Positions 1 through 6,537 are shown, numbered from the stretch's first letter. The stretch: 9,050 bases of DNA from JAZGBC01 sp036444495 (GCA_036444495.1 JAZGBC010000100.1:1-9050), one strand, 5' to 3'. The notes: generated from the letters alone by a model not told the origin. Numbers and translations are program-made.

Positions 1-9
1 GGGGAAGAG

Positions 10-441
10 ATGAGCGAGATACAGGACCTGCGGCGCACCGTCGAGACCGCCCGGGCGAGCTTCACGCGGGTGAGCGAGCAGCACGACCGCTCGAAGAAAC
101 ACCTGATGAGCGTCATCCAGATTCTCGAGGAGCGCCTGCGGGAGAAGCGCACGCAGATGGCGCGGAACGAGGCGGATTGCGGCCGACTGGGCGAGGAATA
201 CGTCCGGCTGAGTTCGATGCTGCATTCGCTGGCGCGCACGGTCTACGGCCAGAGCGAAAAACCGAAGGACGAAATCGCCACGCTCGTGGAGGCGGAAGAG
301 CAGGGCGAGCTCGCCGTGGCCGAACTCGAACCCATAGCCAGCCCGGAAGCGTTGCGCTCGGGGCTCAGGCGGGTGCTGAAAAAGCAGCGGACGCGGAAAT
401 CCGAGCCCCCCCTGCCCCAGGACGTGACCCCGGCAGAATGA
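10..441 (+). CDS. Hypothetical coiled-coil protein
   Basis: A 143-residue protein that I do not recognise. Residues about 1-75 are strongly charged and heptad-like with no proline, as expected for an alpha-helical coiled coil. The C-terminal half is acidic (about 85-107) and then basic (RRVLKKQRTRK, about 119-129), ending in a proline-rich tail. There is no signal peptide or membrane segment, so it is probably cytoplasmic. The ATG at 10 is preceded by a purine-rich GGGGAAGAG that can serve as ribosome binding site, although the window begins there and a longer upstream context is not visible. Its TGA stop overlaps an in-frame ATG of the next gene (ATGA, 438-441), so the two are probably cotranscribed and possibly translationally coupled. 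GC-rich codon use matches its neighbours. Existence as a gene is likely; function is unknown. Confidence 0.7.
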   Translation: MSEIQDLRRTVETARASFTRVSEQHDRSKKHLMSVIQILEERLREKRTQMARNEADCGRLGEEYVRLSSMLHSLARTVYGQSEKPKDEIATLVEAEEQGELAVAELEPIASPEALRSGLRRVLKKQRTRKSEPPLPQDVTPAE

Positions 442-482
442 CAAGAGACCACCACACGCAGATATCCGTCAGGCGATCCACC

Positions 483-1004
483 ATGAGAAACGCACTATTG
501 ATCTTATCGCTAAGTCTGCTGCTCGCGGCCTGCTCCACGGCGCAGTATGGCGCCGTGCGGAGCCCCGCTCCGAATCCCGTCCCCGGCGCCGCGCCGCGAA
601 TCGTGAATGCGGCCGCCCCGCTGCAGTGCGTCGCCTTCGCGCGCACTGCCTCGGGCGTCGCCATCTGGGGCAATGCGTCCACCTGGTGGAACAGCGCCGC
701 CGGCCGCTATCGCCGCGGCAACCGGCCGGCGGTCGGCTCGGTCCTGGTATGGAGGCGGTCGAACCGCCTGCGCCTCGGCCATCTGGCCGTGGTGACCGCG
801 GTGCTGGACAGCCGCCGCATCATCGCCAACCACGCCAACTGGCTGAACCGCGGGCAGATCCACCTGGGCACGCCCATCGTCGACGTCTCGCGCAAGAACG
901 ACTGGTCGGAGGTAAGGGTCTGGTACACCCCGGGCGACTCCTGGGGCGCGCGCAGCTACCCGGCCCAGGGCTTCATCTATCCCGGTCAGGTCGCGCTCAA
1001 CTAA
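483..1004 (+). CDS. CHAP-domain lipoprotein, putative peptidoglycan amidase/endopeptidase
   Basis: A 173-residue predicted lipoprotein. The N-terminus MRNALLILSLSLLLAAC is a classic type II signal peptide with lipobox LAAC and lipidated Cys17. A short Pro/Ala linker follows, then a CHAP (NlpC/P60-like cysteine amidase) domain from about 45 to 155. The visible catalytic candidates are Cys49 in QCVAFAR, His100 in GHLAVV and Asn119 in NHANW. Family members cleave peptidoglycan amide bonds, so a periplasmic wall-remodelling role is inferred. The C-terminal RSYPAQGFIYP is shared by alphaproteobacterial CHAP proteins I know. Start: the ATG at 483 gives an ideal 17-residue signal peptide, but the in-frame ATG at 438 overlaps the upstream stop and would add 15 residues; neither has a strong ribosome binding site. 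The frame stays open further upstream to 177, but that part lies inside the preceding gene. Confidence 0.88.
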   Translation: MRNALLILSLSLLLAACSTAQYGAVRSPAPNPVPGAAPRIVNAAAPLQCVAFARTASGVAIWGNASTWWNSAAGRYRRGNRPAVGSVLVWRRSNRLRLGHLAVVTAVLDSRRIIANHANWLNRGQIHLGTPIVDVSRKNDWSEVRVWYTPGDSWGARSYPAQGFIYPGQVALN

Positions 1005-1015
1005 TCCCAACTCTC

Positions 1016-1031
1016 AGAAATAGAGAAATAG
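1016..1031. repeat. Tandem duplication of an 8-bp unit
   Basis: agaaatag occurs twice in immediate succession (1016-1023 and 1024-1031). The second copy forms the outer edge of the left arm of the adjoining palindrome. It may be a slippage product or the flank of the repeat element. Confidence 0.6.
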
Positions 1032-1063
1032 GGGGACACAATATTATTGTGTCCCCCTATTTC
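1025..1063. repeat. REP-like perfect palindrome, possible bidirectional terminator
   Basis: The arms 1025-1043 and 1045-1063 are exact reverse complements (19 bp) around a single central T, so RNA from either strand would fold into a long hairpin with a tiny loop. The core gggggacacaat / attgtgtccccc is flanked by aaatag / ctattt. On the minus strand GTAG (1070-1067) sits at the 5' foot of the hairpin, separated from it by three bases; it overlaps the TAG stop of the permease gene. A GTAG foot is characteristic of REP elements mobilised by RAYT (TnpA-REP) transposases. It lies between convergent genes and could terminate both. Only weak T tracts follow on either strand, so intrinsic termination is plausible but not textbook. 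No transposase is in the window. Confidence 0.75.
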
Positions 1064-1066
1064 CCC

Positions 1067-1936
1067 CTACTTGATGCCGGCGTGCATGAATGACTGCACG
1101 AACTGGCGCTGGAAGAGGAGGAAGGCGATCAGGAGCGGCGCCACCGCCAGGAGCGTGCCGGCGGTAATCACCGACCAGTCCACGCCCGATTCCGGCGCGC
1201 CGAAGATCGCCAGCCCCACGGTGAGCGGCCGCGTCTCCACGGAATTGGTGACCACGAGCGGCCAGAGGAAGTTGTTCCAGTGGTAGCTGACCGAGACCAG
1301 GCCATAGGCGACGTAGGTCGGCCTGGCCAGCGGCACATAGACCTTCCAGAGCACTTGCAGGAAGTTACAACCCTCGATACGGGCGGCTTCGTCCAGTTCC
1401 TTGGGCACGGTCTTGAAGGTCTGGCGCAGCAGGAAGATGCCGAAGGCGCTGGCCATATACGGCAAACCGATGCCGAGGATGCTGTCCACCAGTCCCAGCT
1501 GAGCCATGGTGCGGTAGTTCTCGACGATCAAGATCTCGGGCATGATCATGAGCTGCAAGAGCACCAGCGCGAAGGCCACGTCGCGCCCGAAGAACTCGAA
1601 GCGCGCGAAGGCGTAGCCCGCCAGCGTGCAGAGCACGAACTGCGCCACCAGGATCGAGCTCACCATGAGGAAGGTGTTCAGGTAATAGCGCGCGAAAGGC
1701 GCCTGGCTCCAGGCCTCGTAGAAATTCTCCAGCGTCAGCGGCGCGAAGAGCTCGAAGCGGGTGGCGTAGATCCAGGGGTGGAAGGCGGCCCAGAAGGCGT
1801 AGAAAAGCGGCGCCAGCCAGAGCAGCGCGAGCAGCCAGGCCCCGAGGACCTCGAGCCAGCGCCAGCGGCTCTCGCCCGGCTCCGGCGCAAAGACGGCGAG
1901 CAGCCTGCCGCCCAGGGGTCGGTCCGCGGCGCTCAT
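1067..1936 (-). CDS. ABC transporter inner-membrane permease (UgpE/MalG-type)
   Basis: A 289-residue inner-membrane subunit of a carbohydrate-uptake-1 (CUT1) ABC importer. The hydrophobicity pattern fits six membrane helices, beginning at about 29-53 after a cytoplasmic leader. The cytoplasmic EAA loop that docks on the ATPase is visible as EAARIEG at 183-189, followed by VPLARP at 201-206. The family pairs with a second permease and a periplasmic binding protein. Its ATG overlaps the TGA of the upstream permease gene by four bases (ATGA, 1933-1936), so translation is probably coupled. It is the last gene of the operon; its TAG stop lies at the edge of the palindromic repeat. UgpE is the closest named relative by type and by the GlpR-like regulator at the operon head, but substrate specificity cannot be read from this subunit. 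Confidence 0.93.
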   Translation of the reverse strand: MSAADRPLGGRLLAVFAPEPGESRWRWLEVLGAWLLALLWLAPLFYAFWAAFHPWIYATRFELFAPLTLENFYEAWSQAPFARYYLNTFLMVSSILVAQFVLCTLAGYAFARFEFFGRDVAFALVLLQLMIMPEILIVENYRTMAQLGLVDSILGIGLPYMASAFGIFLLRQTFKTVPKELDEAARIEGCNFLQVLWKVYVPLARPTYVAYGLVSVSYHWNNFLWPLVVTNSVETRPLTVGLAIFGAPESGVDWSVITAGTLLAVAPLLIAFLLFQRQFVQSFMHAGIK

Positions 1937-2820
1937 TGGTAATGTATCCGCTTTTCCAGGATGACGAACTGGCCGATGGAGATCACCGCCAGCGCGGCCA
2001 GCAGCACCACGGTGAGGGTGGCCGCGTAGGATTCCTCGAAGAAGCTGAAGGCGACCTCGTAGATGTAATAGAGCAGAAGGCTGCTGGCGTTGTCCGGCCC
2101 GCCCTTGGTCAGGATGAAGAGGTGATCCACCAGCTTGAAGGAATTGATCACCGCGTTGATCGAAACGAACAGCGTGGTCGGCATGAGCAGCGGGAAGGTG
2201 ACGCGCCAGAAGAAGTACCAGCGCTTGGCCCCCTCCAGCTTGGCCGCCTCTTCCAATTCCGGCGGCAGGGACTGTAGCGCCGCCAGATAAAAGATCATGA
2301 AAAACCCGGATTCCTTCCAGATGGTCATGATGATGGTGCAGGCCAGTACCGTGTCCGGATCGCCCAGCCAGTTGTGTCCAGGCAAGCCAAAGAGGTCGAG
2401 CATCTGATCCACGAAGCCGATATCGGGCGTGTAGAAGAACAGCCAGATGTTGGCGACCGCGATCATGGGCAGAATGGTGGGCGTGAAATAGGCCATGCGC
2501 ACCAGGCCGCGCGCGGACAAACGGCCGTTGACCCAGACCGCCATGAGCAGGGCGAGGGCGATACTGGCCGGAATGGTGCCGATCGCGAACCAGAGGTTAT
2601 TACGGACCACCTTCCAGAACACCTCGTCTTCGAGCATGAGCTGGTAGTTCTCGAGGCCGACGAAGACCGAGGGCCTGAGCGCCGTGCCCTCGGAAAAGAA
2701 GCTGTGCCAGAAGGTGGCGCCGGTCGGATAATGGGTGAAGGCGATAAGCAGGATCGCCGCCGGCGTCAGCAGCAGCCAGCCATAGAGGTGTACGGATCGG
2801 AATCCTGCCCGCGAAAACAT
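1933..2820 (-). CDS. ABC transporter inner-membrane permease (UgpA/MalF-type)
   Basis: A 295-residue permease of the CUT1 family and partner of the downstream permease. A first membrane helix at about 10-30 (LYGWLLLTPAAILLIAF) is followed by a periplasmic stretch and five more hydrophobic segments. The EAA loop is EAAKLEG at about 191-197, then FPLLMPT at about 209-215. The FTHYPT after the first helix is typical of UgpA/MalF-type subunits. I chose the ATG at 2820; an in-frame GTG at 2829 would add three residues, and neither start has a strong Shine-Dalgarno. The gene is 86 bp downstream of the solute-binding protein gene, with a GC-rich hairpin between them, and overlaps the next gene by four bases. 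It acts in the inner membrane as half of the translocation pore. Confidence 0.93.
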   Translation of the reverse strand: MFSRAGFRSVHLYGWLLLTPAAILLIAFTHYPTGATFWHSFFSEGTALRPSVFVGLENYQLMLEDEVFWKVVRNNLWFAIGTIPASIALALLMAVWVNGRLSARGLVRMAYFTPTILPMIAVANIWLFFYTPDIGFVDQMLDLFGLPGHNWLGDPDTVLACTIIMTIWKESGFFMIFYLAALQSLPPELEEAAKLEGAKRWYFFWRVTFPLLMPTTLFVSINAVINSFKLVDHLFILTKGGPDNASSLLLYYIYEVAFSFFEESYAATLTVVLLAALAVISIGQFVILEKRIHYQ

Positions 2821-2852
2821 GAGACCCACGCCTGGAAAATCTGCCGAAAAGG

Positions 2853-2894
2853 CCGGGCCCGGAGCAACGGCGAACGCCGATCCTCCGGGCCCGG
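2853..2894 (-). terminator. Intercistronic hairpin between binding-protein and permease genes
   Basis: The arms 2853-2864 and 2883-2894 are perfect 12-bp reverse complements (ccgggcccggag / ctccgggcccgg). The 18-nt loop can itself form a 5-bp stem (cggcg-aa-cgccg). On the transcribed minus strand, GGCCTTTTCGG follows the stem, giving only a short T tract. This suggests partial termination or mRNA stabilisation, so that more binding protein than permease is made, as known for malE-malF type operons. That role is an inference. Confidence 0.6.
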
Positions 2895-2906
2895 TTCGGT
2901 CACGTC

Positions 2907-4202
2907 TTAGCGGTACCGTTCGAGCAGCTTATCGGCTTTCTTCTGGGCCGCACCCAGCGCATCCCCCGGCGATTTGCTGCCGGTCAAGGCCGCCTGGATG
3001 GCGTCATCCAGAAGCTTGCGGACCCGGCCCGTCTGGTAAGTCGAGAGCTCGGCGGTCGCGAACTCGAGTTGATCGCGCGCCACCGCGGCGGGCGGGAACT
3101 CGATCACGTATTTCTGGAGCGCCTCGGTCTCGTAGGCGTCCGGACGCGTGCCGAGATAGCCGGTCTTCATGCTCCACTCGGCGGTTCGCTCGGGTTGGGT
3201 CAGGAAGCGGATGAGCTTCATCCCCGCCTTGCGCTCCTCCGGCGTGGTCTGCTTGAAGATGTAGAAGTTGCCGCCGCCGGTCGGCGTGCCGCGCCGCTTG
3301 CTGGCCGGCAGCATGGCGACGCCGAAGTCGAAGCCGGCCTTCTTCTTGACCACGGTCAGGTTGCCGGTCGAGTGCCACATGATGGCGGTCTTCTGCTCCA
3401 GGAAGTTCTGGCGCAGGGTGCCCCACTCGATGGTGCCCTGGGGCATCACCTTGTGGGTCTTGCCGAGATCGAGCCAGTACTCCAGGGCGCCAACGGTACC
3501 CGGCGCGTCGAAGAAGGTTTCGTTGCCGGCCTGGTTCATCAGCACCTGGTCGTTCTGCATGGTGAGTGCGCCGAACATCCAATAGGGATAGCCGGTCGAG
3601 GGAATCATGACGCCCCAGCGCTCGACCTTGCCGGAGGCGTCCTTCTTGACCAGTTGCTTACCCATGTCGGCCAATTCGGTCCAGGTTGCCGGCGGTTTCT
3701 CCGGATCGAGGCCGGCCTCGCGGAAGGCATCCTTGTTGTAGTACATGACGATGGTGGAACGCTGGAACGGAATGCCCCAGGTCTTGCCGCCGGTGATGCC
3801 GTTCTCCATGAGCGCCGGATAGAACTTCTTGAGCCAGGCCTTTTCCTCGGCGGTCTCGACGATGTCGTCGAAGGCCACGATGGCGTCCTGTTCGATCAGT
3901 TGATAGATGTCGATCGAGAACATGACCGAGAGTTGCGCCGGCTTGCCGGCCTTGAGCGCGGCCAGCGCCTTGATACGGGCGTCGTTGTAGTTGCCGGCAT
4001 AGATCGCCTTGACCTCGATATCGGGGTTCTCCTTCATGAAGTCGGCGACCAGGCCGTCGACGATCTTGGTCAGCGGCCCGCCGACCGCGACCGGGTAGTA
4101 CATGGTGAGTTCCACCTTGGCCCAGGCCGCGCTCGCGAAGCCGAGGGCCAGGGCGCCCGCCAAGAGGCCAACGCCCAAGGTGCGTTTCAAGCTGTCGAAC
4201 AT
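2907..4202 (-). CDS. Periplasmic solute-binding protein of ABC importer (family 1, UgpB-like)
   Basis: A 431-residue extracellular solute-binding protein that captures the ligand in the periplasm and delivers it to the two permeases. The first 28 residues form a Sec signal peptide (MFDSLKRTLGV... ending FASAAWA) with cleavage before KVELTMYYPV. Segments resembling E. coli UgpB include YAGNYNDA, YYNKDAFREAGLDPEKPP, HSTGNL, MKTGYLGTRPDAY and a C-terminal LLDDAIQAALTG...LLERYR. Similarity is moderate, so glycerol-3-phosphate is plausible but a sugar or polyol is possible. Start: GGGAGGA at 4211-4217 is about 8-9 nt from the ATG at 4202, good spacing. The ATG at 4208 is only 2-3 nt away, and the frame is open up to 4286 without support. 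It is separated from the upstream ATPase gene by 108 bp. Confidence 0.93.
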   Translation of the reverse strand: MFDSLKRTLGVGLLAGALALGFASAAWAKVELTMYYPVAVGGPLTKIVDGLVADFMKENPDIEVKAIYAGNYNDARIKALAALKAGKPAQLSVMFSIDIYQLIEQDAIVAFDDIVETAEEKAWLKKFYPALMENGITGGKTWGIPFQRSTIVMYYNKDAFREAGLDPEKPPATWTELADMGKQLVKKDASGKVERWGVMIPSTGYPYWMFGALTMQNDQVLMNQAGNETFFDAPGTVGALEYWLDLGKTHKVMPQGTIEWGTLRQNFLEQKTAIMWHSTGNLTVVKKKAGFDFGVAMLPASKRRGTPTGGGNFYIFKQTTPEERKAGMKLIRFLTQPERTAEWSMKTGYLGTRPDAYETEALQKYVIEFPPAAVARDQLEFATAELSTYQTGRVRKLLDDAIQAALTGSKSPGDALGAAQKKADKLLERYR

Positions 4203-4310
4203 AATCATCGTCCTCCCTCTAGTGTTATGGAGAGCTTTCTTGACCGCCTGCTCTCCCAGTTCCAACCCGCATGCAAACTGGCGCACGCGACTCTCTTCAA
4301 AAAAAACCTC
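4203..4310 (-). promoter_or_regulatory. Intercistronic region with inverted repeat, T8 run and strong RBS
   Basis: This is the longest gap inside the transporter operon. It holds a perfect 7-bp inverted repeat (ggagagc 4229-4235 / gctctcc 4250-4256, 14-nt loop) just upstream of the strong GGGAGGA ribosome binding site at 4211-4217. A run of eight T on the minus strand (4299-4306) lies immediately after the ATPase stop. No convincing GC-rich stem precedes the T run and I find no good -35/-10 pair, so neither a terminator nor an internal promoter is established. Confidence 0.4.
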
Positions 4311-5384
4311 TCATGCCGCCATGGCCAGCGCCTGCCGGCCGTTCACCCGGCGCCCGCTGGCCGCGTCGAAGACATGCACCTTCTCCGGCGCCCAAACGAG
4401 ATTGACCTTCTTCCCTTCCGCCGCGCCGAAACGCCCCGGCACCCGGACCAGGATCGACTGCTTCCCGGCCCGCGCGGTCACGATGGTGTCGGCGCCCAGG
4501 TAATCGAACCACTCGAGTTCCGCGGGCAGGCCGCCGGACTCGCTGATCTCGATGTGCTCGGGCCGGATGCCCAGCATCAGGCCATCGCCCGGACCGCCCA
4601 GGACCGGCCGTCCCCCGAGCCCGGCGATCACCGCACCCTCTGGCCCGTCCGCCAGGTCGAGCAGGTTGACGGGTGGCGTGCCGATAAAGCCCGCCGTGAA
4701 CAGGGTTTCCGGCCGGTCGTAGAGCTGGTCCGGCGTGCCGGCCTGCTCGATCCGCCCGTCGCGCAGCAGAATCACGTGGTCCGCCATGGACATGGCCTCG
4801 CTCTGGTCGTGGGTCACATAGACCACGGTCACGCCCAGGCGTTGCTGGAGGCTACGGATCTCGCCGCGCATGTCGTGGCGCAGCTTGGCGTCCAGGTTGC
4901 TGAGCGGCTCGTCCATCAGGCAAATCGGGTTCTCCGAGATGATCGCCCGGGCCAGCGCCACGCGCTGGCGCTGCCCGCCGGAGAGCTGCGCCGGCTTGCG
5001 GTGCAGCAGCTCGGACAGGCCGACGATCTCGGCCACCGTCTTCAGGCGCTGTTCGCGCTCGGCCGGGGGCGTCTTGCGCACCTTCAGGCCGAAGACGATG
5101 TTCTCCGCCACGTTGAGATGGGGGAACAGGGCGTAGGACTGGAAGACCATGGAGATCTTGCGTTCCGAGGGCGGCTTGCCGGTCACGTCCCGGCCCGCGA
5201 TGTAGACCGTCCCGGCGTTGACGGATTCCAGCCCCGCTATCAGGCGCAGGGTGGTCGACTTGCCGCAGCCCGAGGGACCCAGAAGCACCACGAAACTGCC
5301 CTCCTCGACCGCAAAGGATACATCGTCCACGGCGATCGTGTCGCCCCAGGCCTTGGTCACGGCGGTAAGTTCAATCGCGGGCAT
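4311..5384 (-). CDS. ABC transporter ATP-binding protein (UgpC/MalK-type)
   Basis: A 357-residue ATPase that powers the importer from the cytoplasmic face of the inner membrane. All nucleotide-binding motifs are intact: Walker A GPSGCGKST (36-44), Q-loop Gln82 in VFQSYALFPH, signature LSGGQRQR (134-141), Walker B ICLMDEP (154-160) with the D-loop SNLD, and switch His192 in YVTHD. Residues from about 235 form the MalK/UgpC-type C-terminal regulatory (TOBE/MOBE) domain, including LGIRPEHI. Length matches the MalK/UgpC family (about 350-370 residues). The ATG at 5384 lies 6 bp after the regulator's stop, so the two are cotranscribed; a GGGAG inside the end of the regulator gene, 11 nt upstream, may serve as ribosome binding site. 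Family members of this type can energise several sugar or polyol systems, so specificity comes from the binding protein. Confidence 0.96.
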   Translation of the reverse strand: MPAIELTAVTKAWGDTIAVDDVSFAVEEGSFVVLLGPSGCGKSTTLRLIAGLESVNAGTVYIAGRDVTGKPPSERKISMVFQSYALFPHLNVAENIVFGLKVRKTPPAEREQRLKTVAEIVGLSELLHRKPAQLSGGQRQRVALARAIISENPICLMDEPLSNLDAKLRHDMRGEIRSLQQRLGVTVVYVTHDQSEAMSMADHVILLRDGRIEQAGTPDQLYDRPETLFTAGFIGTPPVNLLDLADGPEGAVIAGLGGRPVLGGPGDGLMLGIRPEHIEISESGGLPAELEWFDYLGADTIVTARAGKQSILVRVPGRFGAAEGKKVNLVWAPEKVHVFDAASGRRVNGRQALAMAA

Positions 5385-5390
5385 GAGTTT

Positions 5391-6281
5391 CTACACTCCC
5401 TCTCCGACCGCCACGGGCCGGGCCTCATCGCCGTGCCGCGTGTCCTCGACCGCCTTGCCGTCGGCGCCCACCACCACCAGCTGCACGCCGTTCTTGCGCA
5501 GGACATCGACGATGGCCGGCGGGGGCGGACTGTCGGTGAACAGGGCGTCCACTTCCGAGACGTGGCCCAGCGCCACCATGGCGTCGCCCTCGAACTTGCT
5601 CCGGTCGGCGACGACGAAATGCCGCCGCGAGATGGCCATGGCGGTCTGCGAGACCTGAACGTCGCGGTAGTCGTAATCCAGCATCTGCCCGTCGTCGTGC
5701 ACCGCCCCGATACCGAAAATGCCGTAGCTTAAGCGAAAGCGGCGCAGGAACTCGGTCGTCGCCTCGCCGGTCACCGCCTGATCGCGGTTGCGCACCATGC
5801 CGCCGGCCAGATTGATCTCGAAGTCGGGCCGCTGGCTGAGAATCGAGACCACGCAGATGTGGTTGGTGACGATGCGCAGCTTCTCATGATCCAGCAGGGC
5901 CTCGGCGACCGCCTCGGTCGTGGTGCCGATGTCGATGAACAAGGAGGCGCCGTTGGGAATCTCGCGGGCGACCAGCTTGCCGATCGCCTGCTTGGCCGCC
6001 GTGTTGCGCACCTTCCGGTTGGGATAGGCCAAGAGATCGCCGCCGGCCGGCAGGCCCGCCCCGCCGTGGTAGCGCACCAGAAGGTCGTGATCCGAGAGCC
6101 GCTTGATGTCGCGCCGGATGGTTTGCGCCGAGACCGAGAAATAGGCCGACATGGCCTCGATCGAGGCAAAGCCCCGCTCGCGCACCAGTTCCACGATGCG
6201 GCGCTGACGGCTTTGGATATCCAGGCGGCGCAGCAGCGCGCCCGGCTCCGCCATCCCCCTGTCATCGTGCGGCGGTCTCAT
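5391..6281 (-). CDS. glpR: DeoR-family transcriptional repressor, GlpR-like
   Basis: A 296-residue cytoplasmic DNA-binding regulator. A DeoR-type winged helix-turn-helix lies at about 24-75 (SRQRRIVELVRERGFASIE..., SAQTIRRDIKRL, YHGGAGLP). It is followed by the DeoR C-terminal phosphosugar-sensing domain: FIDIGTT (115-121), IVTNH (137-141), LAGGMVRNRD (158-167), TGEATTEFLRRFRL and VVADRSKF. Recalled E. coli GlpR sequence matches along its whole length, including PPNGS/IPNG, IDIGTT and TDAPPP/TDSPPP, so glycerol-3-phosphate or a similar metabolite is the likely inducer. It has an extra N-terminal stretch of about 22 residues and a C-terminal tail of about 25. The ATG at 6281 has GGGAGG at 6284-6289 but spaced only 2 nt; ATG 6254 and GTG 6326 are alternatives. 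As first gene of the operon it probably represses itself and the transporter. Confidence 0.9.
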   Translation of the reverse strand: MRPPHDDRGMAEPGALLRRLDIQSRQRRIVELVRERGFASIEAMSAYFSVSAQTIRRDIKRLSDHDLLVRYHGGAGLPAGGDLLAYPNRKVRNTAAKQAIGKLVAREIPNGASLFIDIGTTTEAVAEALLDHEKLRIVTNHICVVSILSQRPDFEINLAGGMVRNRDQAVTGEATTEFLRRFRLSYGIFGIGAVHDDGQMLDYDYRDVQVSQTAMAISRRHFVVADRSKFEGDAMVALGHVSEVDALFTDSPPPPAIVDVLRKNGVQLVVVGADGKAVEDTRHGDEARPVAVGEGV

Positions 6282-6353
6282 TACCTCCCAGCGACCCCGA
6301 TTCTTCGTTTTTCTTGTCCTCGGCACCTGGTCGATTTACCAGACCGGAGAGAG

Positions 6354-6383
6354 ATCATAGTACGAAACCTGACACGAATGTAA
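6354..6383 (-). promoter_or_regulatory. Probable sigma-70 promoter of the glpR-transporter operon
   Basis: Reading the minus strand, TTACAT (6383-6378) and TATGAT (6359-6354) are separated by 18 nt. The -10 matches the consensus at five of six positions; the -35 is weak. Transcription would start near 6347, leaving a leader of about 65 nt before the ATG at 6281. This is the most AT-rich stretch around, lying after the terminator of the upstream unit. Confidence 0.5.
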
Positions 6384-6400
6384 GATAGTTTACACCCGAA
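6362..6400 (-). promoter_or_regulatory. Candidate operator for the DeoR/GlpR-type repressor
   Basis: acgaa occurs on the plus strand at 6362-6366 and again exactly 12 bp later at 6374-6378, between the candidate -10 and -35 boxes, with a related ccgaa at 6396-6400. A perfect 5-bp inverted repeat tgtaa-gatagt-ttaca spans 6379-6394 over the -35. DeoR-family repressors often bind short repeats containing TTCG/CGAA, and E. coli GlpR sites contain TTCG..CGAA. Binding here is an inference. Confidence 0.4.
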
Positions 6401-6497
6401 CCCGCAAAAAATACCGGCCAGCAGGGGCTTCCCGGATTTTCACGGGAACGTCTGGGCGGAACCGGGGTACGTGACCCGGGAGCAGAGGACCGGAGTC

Positions 6498-6537
6498 AAA
6501 AAGAGCCCCGCCGGGCCAGGGTGTACCGACCGGCGGG
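6498..6537 (-). terminator. Rho-independent terminator of the upstream minus-strand unit
   Basis: On the minus strand CCCGCCGG (6537-6530) pairs perfectly with CCGGCGGG (6514-6507) across a 15-nt loop. GCTC and then TTTTT (6502-6498) follow. It lies 29 bp after the stop of the zinc-ribbon gene and before the glpR promoter, so it separates the two minus-strand transcription units. Confidence 0.8.

Noticed and set aside
177..482. N-terminal extension of the CHAP protein frame
   Set aside because: This part overlaps the coiled-coil gene and reads as low-complexity Gly/Arg. A clean lipoprotein signal peptide begins at 483.
4299..4306. T8 run after the ATPase gene as an intrinsic terminator
   Set aside because: No stable GC-rich stem lies immediately upstream on the minus strand; only a 4-bp CATG/CATG pairing is visible.
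3069..5732. A very long open frame (887 codons) on the plus strand
   Set aside because: It lies antisense to the binding-protein, ATPase and regulator genes, all of which show complete family motifs. Its His/Gly/Arg/Leu-rich composition is typical of the complement of GC-rich coding sequence.
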